Shown here: one piece after another, positions 23,902 to 33,008 of the stretch | Numbering within the stretch: position 1 is the first letter of the stretch | Layout: each line of letters starts with the position of its first letter | Source of the DNA: Anaerolineaceae bacterium UBA4799 | GTDB lineage: Bacteria > Chloroflexota > Anaerolineae > Anaerolineales > Anaerolineaceae | Assembly (NCBI GenBank): GCA_002402725.1 | Contig: DHGL01000026.1 | Coordinates: forward strand, 420 to 38,066 | DNA: 37,647 nucleotides | Direction of reading: 5' to 3' | Notes under the pieces: model-generated | Databases searched by the model: none | The model's input: the letters and a program-made list of their open reading frames with translations, nothing else | What the model was told of the DNA's origin: nothing | Position numbers and translations under genes: made by a program

Positions 23902-25242
23902 GTGACGGATCAAACTCTGGCCTCATCATTATCCAGAAGCCATCCCGAGGCGAACACAAGCGATCATTACACACCAAATCCCATCAATACTATAGAAGAC
24001 ACAGGTCTCGGCGCGTTGTTCCTGCAGGACCTGGCGTTGAAGATATTGTATTTCCAGGGATTCATGACTGGTTACAAGGTGGCAGAAGCCCTATGCCTAC
24101 CGTTTACAGGCATGGTTGATCAACTGCTGGACGCCCTTAAACGGGATAAGCTCGTGGAAGTCAAATCCTCTCAGATGGGGCTGGGAGAAGGCGCATATTT
24201 ATATGCCATCACTGGCGCGGGTATTACTCACGCACGTGAAGCACTTGAGCGCAGTCAATACGCCGGTCCGGCGCCAGTACCACTTGAAGCTTATAACGAT
24301 TCTGTTCGCCGGCAAAGCCGTGGTAGGATGCTCGTGACCAGCCGCAATATGCGTCAAATTATGGGAGACCTTGTATTTGGCGATGACGTATTCCATAGAT
24401 TGGGACCGGCGGTAAATTCGGGCACATCCATTTTCATATATGGTGCTCCAGGAAACGGAAAAACCAGTGTTGCGCGGGCAATTGGCAACCTGGTGTTGAC
24501 TCAATCGATGTATATCCCATATGCCATCTACGTTGACGGTCAGGTAATCACCATGTTCGACACAATGAACCATCAACTGGCAGCGGAAGATGAGACCGGC
24601 CCGCAGAACCGAGGCATGAAGGGCAGAAAAGACCTGCGCTGGGTGAAAATTCAAAGACCCTTCATCATGGTGGGCGGAGAATTAACACTAACCGGGTTGG
24701 ACCTGGTTTTTAACGAAACCCTGAAGTTTTACGAAGCGCCGTTTCAAGTAAAAGCGAACGGTGGGATTCTCTTAATCGATGATTTTGGCAGGCAGCAGGT
24801 GAGACCTCGCGACTTGCTTAACCGCTGGATCGTTCCCCTGGAGAATCGCATCGATTACCTCTCCTTGCATACAGGCCGTAAGATAGAGGTACCATTCGAT
24901 GTGCTTGTGATGTTTTCAACCAATCTGCCGCCGAAAGACCTGGTGGACGAAGCGTTCTTGAGGCGTTTGCGTCATAAAATCGAAATTACCGATCCTGACG
25001 CAGCACATTACCGAGAGATATTCATGCGGGTAGCCGCACAGAAGGGGGTTGTGTTTTCCGATGAGGGATTGAACTACCTCTTGAAGGAATGGTATATCAA
25101 GCATAACCGCCGACTGCGAGCTTCGCATCCGCGTGATCTTTGTGACCAAATCATTGATATTTCACGGTATCTCACAATCGATCCGGTCATGTCGCATGAA
25201 ATAATAGATAAAGCCGCTTCCTCCTATTTTGTGGAGCTGTAA
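23902..25242 (+). CDS. AAA+ ATPase with N-terminal winged-helix-like region
   Basis: From GTG 23902 (GGAGG at 23891-23895) the product has 446 residues. The first 130 contain LKILYFQGFMTGYKVAEALCLPF and a DKLVEV wing, resembling a winged helix. The ATPase core has Walker A GAPGNGKTS (181-189), Walker B GGILLIDDFGRQ, a sensor-like FSTNLPP and arginines in EAFLRRLRHKIE. A helical lid follows. It resembles uncharacterised ATPases of Chloroflexi and other phyla that I cannot name further. An in-frame extension to 23842 is less likely because the promoter lies in it. The next gene starts right at its stop. Confidence 0.75.
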   Translation: MTDQTLASSLSRSHPEANTSDHYTPNPINTIEDTGLGALFLQDLALKILYFQGFMTGYKVAEALCLPFTGMVDQLLDALKRDKLVEVKSSQMGLGEGAYLYAITGAGITHAREALERSQYAGPAPVPLEAYNDSVRRQSRGRMLVTSRNMRQIMGDLVFGDDVFHRLGPAVNSGTSIFIYGAPGNGKTSVARAIGNLVLTQSMYIPYAIYVDGQVITMFDTMNHQLAAEDETGPQNRGMKGRKDLRWVKIQRPFIMVGGELTLTGLDLVFNETLKFYEAPFQVKANGGILLIDDFGRQQVRPRDLLNRWIVPLENRIDYLSLHTGRKIEVPFDVLVMFSTNLPPKDLVDEAFLRRLRHKIEITDPDAAHYREIFMRVAAQKGVVFSDEGLNYLLKEWYIKHNRRLRASHPRDLCDQIIDISRYLTIDPVMSHEIIDKAASSYFVEL

Positions 25243-25989
25243 TTGCTTGAGAATCTCCTTAAACCTGTGGTTTTCGCTCATCGCGGTGCCAGCCAATACG
25301 CTCCGGAAAATACCATTGCTGCGTTTGATCTGGCGGTAAGTCAGGGGGCTGACGCGATTGAGTTGGATGTGAAGCTTTCCGCTGATGGGAAGGCGGTGGT
25401 CATTCACGATCAAACCGTGGACCGCACTACAGATGGCAGCGGGCGAGTCGACCATATAAAGCTGCAGGACCTGAAGAAGTTAAATGCGCAATACCGTTTT
25501 GACACATACACAGGGGAAAGAATTCCAACTCTGGACGAAGTATTTGAGAGTGTGGGGAAGCGGATTTTTATCAATGTTGAACTGACCAATTACGCTACTC
25601 GTAATGATGACCTGGTGCCGGTAGTGGCGGAGATCGTTAAGCGGCATCAATTAAGTAAAGAAGTGCTCTTCTCTTCATTTGTACCCGGAAACCTGAAGAA
25701 GATCAAAACCCTGCTCCCGGGAGTTCCGGTCGCGTTGCTGGCATCGCAAGGAATCCTTGGAATTACTTCACGCTCGGCATTATTCACACAGCTCTCTCCC
25801 AATATCATCCATCCATACGTGAAAGATGTCAATCAGCGCTACATGAACATTGAAAGAAAGCGTGGCAGAAGGGTGCACGTTTGGACGGTAAACGAGGAAA
25901 TAGATCTAAGAAGACTGATTGCTTTAGGGGTAGATGGTTTCTTTACTGATGACCCTGTAAAGGCATTGAGGATCCTGGAGCGAAAGTGA
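25243..25989 (+). CDS. Glycerophosphodiester phosphodiesterase
   Basis: Hydrolyses glycerophosphodiesters to glycerol-3-phosphate and an alcohol. The 248 residues are a GDPD TIM barrel: HRGASQYAPENT (general acid/base His), AIELDVKLSADG (metal ligands Glu and Asp), VVIHDQTVDRTTDG (second His), NVEL, and the C-terminal VHVWTVNEE...GVDGFFTDDP. No signal peptide, so cytosolic. The start is TTG, contiguous with the preceding TAA; GGAG of the SD lies in the end of the ATPase gene. It overlaps the next gene by 4 bases (GTGA). Confidence 0.92.
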   Translation: MLENLLKPVVFAHRGASQYAPENTIAAFDLAVSQGADAIELDVKLSADGKAVVIHDQTVDRTTDGSGRVDHIKLQDLKKLNAQYRFDTYTGERIPTLDEVFESVGKRIFINVELTNYATRNDDLVPVVAEIVKRHQLSKEVLFSSFVPGNLKKIKTLLPGVPVALLASQGILGITSRSALFTQLSPNIIHPYVKDVNQRYMNIERKRGRRVHVWTVNEEIDLRRLIALGVDGFFTDDPVKALRILERK

Positions 25990-26930
25990 CACCGGCTGAA
26001 TGGGTGATCGATGCTGTGAAGCGCATCCAGCCAATAATCGTGCCAACACCCATTACAAAAGATACACAACTGGGCATTTATTGTAAGTGGGAGAACCGTC
26101 AAAAGACCGGTTCTTTCAAGTTAAGAGGCGCTTCGAACAAAGTATTTAGTTTGGAAAAGTTGGCGTTGGAAAAGGGATTGGTCTCCTGTTCAGCAGGTAA
26201 CCATGGGCAGGGAGTCGCGGTTGCAGCAGCCAGTCTGGGGAGTTCTTGCACTGTTTTCGCGTCCGAACATGCCAGTCCGGTAAAAGTTGAAGCGATGCGA
26301 CAACTTGGAGCTGATGTGCGTTTGGTTGTAGGCGGATATGTTGAGGCGGAGAAGTATGCCGTCGCTTATGCTCGAACTAGCGGGAAGGTATTTATTTCTC
26401 CTTACAACGATGCACAGGTCATTGCCGGGCAGGGGACGATAGGGTTCGAGCTCGCAGAGCAATTGGGAGGGTTGGATGGGATTCGCTCACTCCTGGTCCC
26501 GGTGGGAGGTGGGGGGTTGATTTCTGGATTAGGTGTTTACCTGAGCACATTAAAGAAGCGACCACAACTTATTGGTGTGCAATCAGTGGCATCGGCATTT
26601 GCACACCAGGTTTTCCATTCGGGTTCGCAATATGGCGTGGTCGAATCTGATAGCATCGCAGAAGGACTATCCGGGGAGATTGCCCACGACTCGATCACTA
26701 TTCCATTGATACGTCAATTAGTCGATGACGTCATCCTGGTAAGCGAAGAAGAAATCCGCGCAGCCATCCGGTTTTGCTGGTTTAAATATCAGGAGAGAAT
26801 CGAGGGTTCAGCGGCAGTTGGATTAGCGGCCCGACTTGCTGGTAAAATTAATTTGAATCCCACCATGATCATCTTCACCGGCGGAAATATTCAACCTGAG
26901 CTATTTAATGAAATCATTCAATCTCCGTAA
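25986..26930 (+). CDS. Threonine/serine dehydratase-like PLP enzyme
   Basis: The 314 residues are a fold-type II PLP enzyme. The Schiff-base Lys is in KTGSFKLRGA (about 40-49), SAGNHGQG holds the phosphate or substrate loop, and PVGGGGLISG binds the PLP phosphate. No C-terminal ACT-like regulatory domain is present, so it is of the short catabolic TdcB/serine racemase type. Reaction: deamination of threonine or serine to the 2-oxo acid, or racemisation; the sequence does not separate these. Start GTG overlaps the GDPD stop. Confidence 0.85.
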   Translation: MTPAEWVIDAVKRIQPIIVPTPITKDTQLGIYCKWENRQKTGSFKLRGASNKVFSLEKLALEKGLVSCSAGNHGQGVAVAAASLGSSCTVFASEHASPVKVEAMRQLGADVRLVVGGYVEAEKYAVAYARTSGKVFISPYNDAQVIAGQGTIGFELAEQLGGLDGIRSLLVPVGGGGLISGLGVYLSTLKKRPQLIGVQSVASAFAHQVFHSGSQYGVVESDSIAEGLSGEIAHDSITIPLIRQLVDDVILVSEEEIRAAIRFCWFKYQERIEGSAAVGLAARLAGKINLNPTMIIFTGGNIQPELFNEIIQSP

Positions 26931-26945
26931 GGTCGGCAAAATCGC

Positions 26946-29732
26946 TTGAAGAAAATCTTTCAGTGCATTCTCCTGCTGCTAATCATCCTCAGTCTGGCTG
27001 TTCCGTCAGCAACTGGTCAGGCGAATGCTCGCGCTCAGGCAAATGTAAATGAAGTTGTCCCACATGACCTGTTGGTGGAAATGACCGCTGCGGAAAGAGT
27101 GGGGCAGGTTTTCCTGGTCTCTTTCCAGGGTTCCTCAGCGCAGGAGGGAAGCCAGATACTCAGCCTTATCGAGGACAAGCATATTGGAGGCGTTGTACTG
27201 AGAAAGGATAACGATAATTTTACCGGCCCTGAAAACACTGTAGGGGCGTTGAAAGAACTGGTAACCGACCTGCAGACAACCACGCAACTGGCGAATGATC
27301 AGGGACCTTATACACCACTGCTGATAGCGATCACCCAAAATGGGGATTTTGATACAGAAGAACAAATCCTGCACGGGGTCACTAACCTCCCCAACCAGAT
27401 GACAATAGGCGCCACTTGGGAAACAGCGCAGGCCCGGGCGGCTGGCACGTTATTGGGGACCGAGTTGGAGGCGTTGGGAATCAATATGCTTATTGGCCCT
27501 TCGCTGGATGTGCTGGATATCCCCCATACTGAGGGCAGGTATGACCTGGGCGTGAGGACATTTGGCGGCAATTCCTACTGGGTGGGAAAGCTTGGGAAAG
27601 CCTACATTGAAGGGGTTCAAGCTGGCAGCGCGAATCGTGTGGCTGTGATTGCCACCCACTTTCCCGGTAGCGGGAGTTCAGACCGGCAACCAGTTGAAGA
27701 AATAGCCACAGTAAGAAAGTCTTTCGAGCAATTGATTAATGTGGAACTCGCGCCCTTCTTTAAAGTGACAAACATCGAACAGGGTCAATCGGGGGTTGTG
27801 GATGGTTTACTCCTGTCTCACATCCGCTACCAGGGAGTCCAGGGTAACATCCAGCCTTCGACGAAACCAATCTCATTTGATCCTGCGGCTGTTGACCAAA
27901 TAATGAACCTGCCCGAAATGAGTCCCTGGCGTGCAACGGGTGGACTGATCGTAAGCGATGATCTGGGAAGCGAGTCCATTAGAAAATTTGTTGACCCATT
28001 AAATACCGGGTTTGATGCCAGACAGGTCGCGCGTACCGCACTCATGGCCGGGAACGACCTGCTTTATATGGGAAATATCTTGGCAACGGGGGATGAAGAC
28101 AATTACACAACAGTCGTGAGGACCATCGATTATTTCATTCAAAAATATGAAGAAGACAGCGCTTTTCGCACGCGTGTTGATGAGGCAGTATTAAAGATTC
28201 TGCAATTAAAGATGAAGATTTATCCAGCTTTTGACCCTGCTGATGTGCTGTCATCTCGCAATGGGATTGATGCCATCGGACAAGGCCAGGCAACCGTGAT
28301 GGATATTGCACAATCTGCTGTCACACTGATCAGCCCTGAGGTAGAGGACCTCAACTCATTGATTCCTGATCCACCAGGAACGGATGACCGCATTGTTATC
28401 ATATCGGAAGAACGGACAATCGCGCAATGCAGCAATTGCTCGTACGAGACTGATTTTCCCGCAGTCAGCATGATGAATTCACTGATCCATCTTTACGGGT
28501 CAGGAGCAGGCGATCCAATTCTGGGTAATCATCTCACCGCCTATAGCTATGAGAATCTCAGAATGATCTTGGAACAGGCAGATGGAACAGAGGAAATCCT
28601 GGTATCTTTAAACGCTGCAACCTGGATCATCTTTACATTCGAGGAATTCGGGACCGGTAAGATAGAGGCACAGACATATAAACGTCTGTTCGATGAGAGA
28701 CCTGACCTGGTGAGAAATAAAAAACTCATCGGGTTAGCATTCAACGCGCCTTATTTTCTGGATTCGACCGACATCTCGAAGTTGACGGCTTACTACTCTC
28801 TATACAGCAACACACCTGAGTTTTACGATATCGCTTCACGCGTATTGATGCAGGAATTGACACCATCTGGAAAACCGCCCGTGTCTGTGCCAGGAATTGG
28901 CTATGACCTGGTGAATGTGATCTCACCAGACCCGGATCAAATGATCCCTTTGGTGATTGAAGCGCCGCTAGAATTGGAGGAAGCTCAGGAACCACCGTTG
29001 GCTGGTTACAGCCAGCCGCTGCTTTATAAGGCAGGAGATACCATTCCGATAAAGGCTGGTGTGATCATTGATAACAACGGAAACCCGGTGCCGGATGGCA
29101 CTTTGGTTCGTTTTATTATAGATACCAGATCCACCAGTGGCTCCGTTGAACAGCTTGAAGCCAGGACGGTTGATGGCTTCGCGCGGGTGATGTATGTGAT
29201 TCCCAGTATTGGCAGCCTGCAATTGAGCGTGAGCGCTGATCCGGCTTTCATCTCCCAAATCTTAAGGCTTGACATTACAGACACAGGTGGAGTCGTTACG
29301 TCCTTTGAACCAACTGCTATCCCGGAAGGCGCTGAACTGACCACTCCAACTGATGTTCCTCCCACACCTACTCCTGAGAGCAAGGCTGTCCAGTTACACA
29401 AACAGGGGAAAGTGGCATTTTCAGACTGGCTTATCGCGAACATATTAATCATTAGTTTTTGTCTTGGATTAAGTTATTTCACTCACATTTACCTTAGCGC
29501 CAAATGGAATTTTCTTACTATCCTGTTCGCTGGTACAGGGGGTTACCTGGGATACCTCTGGGCGGCGCTGGGCTTACCCGGTTCAAAATCAACACTCGAT
29601 GAAATTGCATCCGAGCAGGTATTATTAATCGTTGGTATCGGGTTAGTCTGTGGATTGGGATTGGGTTTATTGTTTTACTGGTGGAAAACGCGCAAACAAC
29701 GCTCAGCGCAAGAGCGTAACCAGCAGGGTTAA
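26946..29732 (+). CDS. Membrane-anchored GH3-like protein with degenerate active site
   Basis: The 928-residue protein (TTG start) has a signal peptide (1-27) and a glycoside hydrolase family 3 barrel (about 45-430). NagZ-type landmarks are present: ERVGQVFLVSF, LGINMLIGPSLDVL, ATHFPGSGSSD and LIVSDDL. The KHFPGHG motif has Thr for Lys and Ser for the second His. The D-x-H acid/base pair is not evident, although the nucleophile-like Asp of SDDL remains. A GH3 C-terminal-like domain, an invasin-type Ig domain (about 680-775), a Thr/Pro linker and three membrane helices (about 820-915) follow. It may bind rather than cut peptidoglycan sugars. The 3' end overlaps the convergent kinase gene by 30 bases. 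Confidence 0.75.
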   Translation: MKKIFQCILLLLIILSLAVPSATGQANARAQANVNEVVPHDLLVEMTAAERVGQVFLVSFQGSSAQEGSQILSLIEDKHIGGVVLRKDNDNFTGPENTVGALKELVTDLQTTTQLANDQGPYTPLLIAITQNGDFDTEEQILHGVTNLPNQMTIGATWETAQARAAGTLLGTELEALGINMLIGPSLDVLDIPHTEGRYDLGVRTFGGNSYWVGKLGKAYIEGVQAGSANRVAVIATHFPGSGSSDRQPVEEIATVRKSFEQLINVELAPFFKVTNIEQGQSGVVDGLLLSHIRYQGVQGNIQPSTKPISFDPAAVDQIMNLPEMSPWRATGGLIVSDDLGSESIRKFVDPLNTGFDARQVARTALMAGNDLLYMGNILATGDEDNYTTVVRTIDYFIQKYEEDSAFRTRVDEAVLKILQLKMKIYPAFDPADVLSSRNGIDAIGQGQATVMDIAQSAVTLISPEVEDLNSLIPDPPGTDDRIVIISEERTIAQCSNCSYETDFPAVSMMNSLIHLYGSGAGDPILGNHLTAYSYENLRMILEQADGTEEILVSLNAATWIIFTFEEFGTGKIEAQTYKRLFDERPDLVRNKKLIGLAFNAPYFLDSTDISKLTAYYSLYSNTPEFYDIASRVLMQELTPSGKPPVSVPGIGYDLVNVISPDPDQMIPLVIEAPLELEEAQEPPLAGYSQPLLYKAGDTIPIKAGVIIDNNGNPVPDGTLVRFIIDTRSTSGSVEQLEARTVDGFARVMYVIPSIGSLQLSVSADPAFISQILRLDITDTGGVVTSFEPTAIPEGAELTTPTDVPPTPTPESKAVQLHKQGKVAFSDWLIANILIISFCLGLSYFTHIYLSAKWNFLTILFAGTGGYLGYLWAALGLPGSKSTLDEIASEQVLLIVGIGLVCGLGLGLLFYWWKTRKQRSAQERNQQG

Positions 29733-30686
29733 CAAACTCAAACCCATCAGAATGAACCATTGTTTCCCGATTCTGCGATTGTAAAAGGCGGGAGTTTTCA
29801 CTGATATTCTGTTTCCCGACGGGATAGAGACTGGACGGCTACCAATCAGGGCTTCACGAAATTGGTCGATGGTGGATGGCCGGTCATCCGGATGAAGAGC
29901 CATTCCCCACAATATAGCCTTTTCAGTTTTTTGTGTGACCGCTGGATTAATCTCACGGATTGGTTGCAACATATTTGGAGTAATGAACCTCTGGCGGGCA
30001 TCTGTTGGGGGCTTGGCGGTGAGTAAATGATAAAGCGTCGCCGCGAATGCGTAGATATCACTGCGGGCATCAGTATGACCGATATCCCCGCCATACTGTT
30101 CCAAGGGAGTGTAAAGAGCGGTTCCCTGACCTTGAAGAATTGTGATGGTTACTTCTCCAGGGGCAAGCACTTTCACCAGACCGAAATCAACAAGTTTGAG
30201 GAGCCCTGTTGGGGTAACTTTGAGATTGCTGGGTTTTATATCGCGGTGGAGAATAGGCGGGTTTTGATTATGCATGTATCCAAGCGCGTCTGCCAGCTGG
30301 AATGCCCAATTTAGCACATCCTTCTCTGGAATGAACTGATTTTTTTCACGCTGCTTGAGCATCAGGGTGCGCAAATCTTCTCCAGGCACAAAATCCATGA
30401 CCAAATAATCATTGTGCTCAATTGAGAAGTAGTCGGAAACCTTCGGTAGATTGGGATGATCGAGACGCGCCAGCACTGTGGCTTCACGTTGAAATTGGTC
30501 GCGGGCTTCTTTTAACAAGTTTTTAGGCAGTGTTCTGTCGTGTTCAACTTCTTTAACAGCGCACTGCCGACCCTCAAGCCTGAGGTCATCCGCAAGGTAG
30601 ATACAACCCATACCACCCTGGCCAATAACGCGCCGGATGGTGTACCTCTCGCGCAGGATATTGCCTTGTTTCAGGGGTGTAATCAT
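29703..30686 (-). CDS. Serine/threonine protein kinase, membrane-anchored
   Basis: A Hanks-type kinase of 327 residues. Visible are the glycine loop GQGGMGCIY (about 21-29), AVKEV (ATP-binding Lys), HRDIKPSNL (catalytic loop), DFGLVKV, the activation segment ending YTPLEQY, and DIYAFAATLYHLL. A single hydrophobic C-terminal helix (about 309-326) ends the protein with no extracellular domain, so it needs a partner to sense anything outside. GAGGAG abuts the ATG with no spacer, so the start is uncertain. It is divergent from the FHA regulator, a plausible phospho-reader, and convergent with the GH3-like gene. Confidence 0.93.
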   Translation of the reverse strand: MITPLKQGNILRERYTIRRVIGQGGMGCIYLADDLRLEGRQCAVKEVEHDRTLPKNLLKEARDQFQREATVLARLDHPNLPKVSDYFSIEHNDYLVMDFVPGEDLRTLMLKQREKNQFIPEKDVLNWAFQLADALGYMHNQNPPILHRDIKPSNLKVTPTGLLKLVDFGLVKVLAPGEVTITILQGQGTALYTPLEQYGGDIGHTDARSDIYAFAATLYHLLTAKPPTDARQRFITPNMLQPIREINPAVTQKTEKAILWGMALHPDDRPSTIDQFREALIGSRPVSIPSGNRISVKTPAFYNRRIGKQWFILMGLSLLTLLVTLLR

Positions 30687-30737
30687 CTCCTCAATGACCG
30701 GGTCGAAAAATGTGAGAAATTATTCCCACTAAATCTA

Positions 30738-30764
30738 TTATACCTGATGACAATCCTGTATAAT
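30738..30764. promoter_or_regulatory. Divergent promoter region of kinase and FHA genes
   Basis: TATAAT on + (30759-30764) serves the FHA gene, whose GAGGAAGG ribosome binding site follows. TATAAT on - (30743-30738) serves the kinase gene. The two -10 boxes are 15 bases apart, so the promoters overlap and may compete. -35 boxes are weak on both strands. Confidence 0.45.
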
Positions 30765-30780
30765 CTTATTTGAGGAAGGT

Positions 30781-31464
30781 ATGGGAGTTACTTTACTAAG
30801 CGATCCAATTACTCACGAATATCCGGTTCTGGTGGCGCTGCAGGGACCACTCGAGGGCAGACGGTGGATCATCCGTGATGTGATTGATATAGGTCGTGAC
30901 GATGATTGTGCCATCAGTATTGAGGACCGCCAGGTTTCTCGTCACCACGCCCGTGTACATAACGAAAATGGTATCTGTTACATTGAGGATCTTGGCAGCA
31001 AGAATGGTACCTTCTTTTCAGGTGAACAACTTTTAGAATCGATGCGCCTGAGTGACGGGGACATCATTCAAATCGCGTTAATCCAGAAATTCGCTTTCTA
31101 TAACTCTGATGCCACAATGCCCATCGAGGATTTAAACCCTTCTCTTTTCAAGAGTATGGGGAAGCTTGTTCTTGAAAAGCGGTCGAGGCGGGTATGGATA
31201 GGTAGTAAAGAATTGCTGCCGCCACTATCCGCAGCCCAATTCCGGCTTCTTCTGGCGCTATATGACCAGGCAGGTGAGGTGGTCACGAGAGAAGAATTGA
31301 TCAGGAAAACGTGGGAGGAAGACGAGGCGACAGGCGTATCAGACCAGGCGCTTGACGCGCTCATCCGCCGCTTACGTGAACGGCTGGCAGAACTGGACAG
31401 AAAACATCAATACATTGTAACGGTACGCGGTCATGGCACCAGGCTGGAGAATCCACACCAATGA
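30781..31464 (+). CDS. FHA domain-winged helix transcription regulator
   Basis: The 227 residues join an FHA domain (about 15-105) to an OmpR/PhoB-type winged helix (about 125-222). The FHA domain has DIGRDDDCAI, VSRHHARV and DLGSKNGTFF, the phosphothreonine-binding set. The winged helix has LSAAQFRLLLALYDQAGEVVTREEL and the recognition helix with DALIRRLRERL. It should bind DNA and respond to a phosphothreonine, plausibly made by the kinase encoded divergently next door. No receiver domain is present. A bidirectional terminator follows. Confidence 0.9.
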   Translation: MGVTLLSDPITHEYPVLVALQGPLEGRRWIIRDVIDIGRDDDCAISIEDRQVSRHHARVHNENGICYIEDLGSKNGTFFSGEQLLESMRLSDGDIIQIALIQKFAFYNSDATMPIEDLNPSLFKSMGKLVLEKRSRRVWIGSKELLPPLSAAQFRLLLALYDQAGEVVTREELIRKTWEEDEATGVSDQALDALIRRLRERLAELDRKHQYIVTVRGHGTRLENPHQ

Positions 31465-31498
31465 GCGTTCGATAATTCATGAGCTGGCAGCAAATAAC

Positions 31499-31546
31499 CA
31501 AAATTCCCGGTGGAGCGTTGTGAATCGCATGCCGGGAATTTTTTGA
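31499..31546. terminator. Bidirectional terminator between FHA and CpXC genes
   Basis: AAATTCCCGG (31501-31510) pairs perfectly with CCGGGAATTT (31532-31541), followed by TTTT on +. The left flank gives a short T-run on -. The loop is long (21 bases). Confidence 0.7.
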
Positions 31547-31560
31547 TCGGGCAAGAGAAT

Positions 31561-32913
31561 TCAGGAGCGCAGGTTCTTTTCCATGTTGTAGCGCAGCGCC
31601 ATTTTATACATACTCTTCAATGCTTCCAATAGTTCAGGGGTTTGGTTCCTGGTTGAACCTTCGGTGATGATGGCATTTATAGTCTGCAAAAATTGGTCGT
31701 TTATCAGCGCGTCATTCTCTGACATTAGTTTCTTGCGGGCATCGTCATCACTGGCTTCCAGAAGTTTCTGAATGAGTTCGACCTCCGGAGGGGGAGCGGT
31801 CATCTTATCCAATACAGAGACTACTTTTTGGATCTTCTCCATTCTCTCAAGTTTGTTTTCGCTGTGTGCTTTTTCAAATTCAACCTGCACAGCCTGGGTA
31901 AAGAATTCATCTATTTCTTCGGCATGCTGTTCTATGGCTGCCTGGGCATCTGCTTCTTTCAGGATGGATTCGAGCAAAGATGCGGCATTATCGAGCCTTT
32001 TCTTCACTTCATTATCAATCTTCCGGGTGAGGTCGAGCAGCTGGTCTCTGAGAGTTATAAGCGATTGCTTTTTTTCACCCTGTTCTTTTTCGATTTTTTC
32101 ACTCAGTATCTGGAAAAACTGGTAGTCCAGACCGGAGCGTGTGAGGCTCACCAGCGTTGTCAGGCTGGTTTCAGATTTCACGGAACTCAATATGTCCAGC
32201 AGTCTTTCACGTGTTAATCCCTCTTTGTTCGCCTTATCCAGCTCCTTAAGCGCTTGCTGGGTTTCCTGGCTGTCGGCGAGTAGTTTCTTCCCAAACTCAG
32301 TCTCGTTCAGCAGTTCTGCCTGGACCTGGCTGAGAAGTTTGGCACTGGTTTCGTCGCCCTGGGCAGACGCAGATTGGATCAGCGTTGACAGTAAGGCAAA
32401 GGTCTCACCATCCACAAGGCTGGCTTCCTGCCTGATTACGGTAACGCGGTCTTCTCCGTTTGTCATACTCAATAAGCGCTGAATCAGGTTGAGCCGTTTC
32501 TGTTGGGCTTCAATCATCTCTTTAGTGATGCCGTCCGCTGCCAGAATACGGTCGATCAGTGACTGATATGTAAACATGGAATTCGGCTGAAACAGGTAAC
32601 CTTTACGTTTCTCCACCGGGAGGGCGTTAACCACTTGATTAATCAGAGGCCCTATCTGTTTTTCCTGTTCGTTGAGGGGAAGACCGAGCTCGCCTGGGAA
32701 AAAAGTGAGCAGCAATTCTTTTTGGGGGTCATGATATACGATTGGTGTGCTGATTAACCCTTCATAACCACAAGCCTGGCAACGGGCGGTGTTGGTAGTT
32801 CTGCCAAGCAATTTTTGCTTGGCAGTGGGATCTGTATTCATGTCGAAGAGCAATTGAACTTCGGCCAGTATCGGTTGTTTACAGCGAGGGCAAGCGGTTT
32901 GGATTTTTGGCAT
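31561..32913 (-). CDS. CpXC-domain protein with coiled-coil region
   Basis: The 450 residues begin with a CpXC domain: C8-P-x-C11 and C45-x-x-C48, likely a zinc site, and a beta-rich core (VYHDPQKELLLTFFPGEL). After about residue 125 the protein is a long run of charged helices rich in Glu, Lys, Gln and Leu, with coiled-coil character. No catalytic motif, signal peptide or membrane helix is visible. The function of CpXC proteins is unknown to me. It has its own promoter on the - strand. Confidence 0.75.
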   Translation of the reverse strand: MPKIQTACPRCKQPILAEVQLLFDMNTDPTAKQKLLGRTTNTARCQACGYEGLISTPIVYHDPQKELLLTFFPGELGLPLNEQEKQIGPLINQVVNALPVEKRKGYLFQPNSMFTYQSLIDRILAADGITKEMIEAQQKRLNLIQRLLSMTNGEDRVTVIRQEASLVDGETFALLSTLIQSASAQGDETSAKLLSQVQAELLNETEFGKKLLADSQETQQALKELDKANKEGLTRERLLDILSSVKSETSLTTLVSLTRSGLDYQFFQILSEKIEKEQGEKKQSLITLRDQLLDLTRKIDNEVKKRLDNAASLLESILKEADAQAAIEQHAEEIDEFFTQAVQVEFEKAHSENKLERMEKIQKVVSVLDKMTAPPPEVELIQKLLEASDDDARKKLMSENDALINDQFLQTINAIITEGSTRNQTPELLEALKSMYKMALRYNMEKNLRS

Positions 32914-32953
32914 AATTCTACCTTTTCAGTTGACAAATAGATTTAACGGGATG

Positions 32954-32962
32954 ATTATACCA
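32954..32962 (-). promoter_or_regulatory. Extended -10 promoter of the CpXC gene
   Basis: The - strand reads TGGTATAAT (32962-32954), a perfect extended -10, 41 bases before the ATG, with no clear -35. Confidence 0.55.
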
Positions 32963-33008
32963 CCCCGAACTCTGACGAAAATTTTTTATAAAACCGGTAA
33001 GAAACCAG

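Noticed and set aside
28220..28471. Small antisense frames within the GH3-like gene
   Set aside because: Several short - strand frames occur over this long gene, none with start signals or recognisable sequence.
32930..32958. TTGACA-N17-GATTAT on + between CpXC and histidine kinase genes
   Set aside because: It points into the 3' end of the histidine kinase on the opposite strand with no + gene after it; the -10 is poor and overlaps the better - strand extended -10. An antisense transcript is possible but unsupported.
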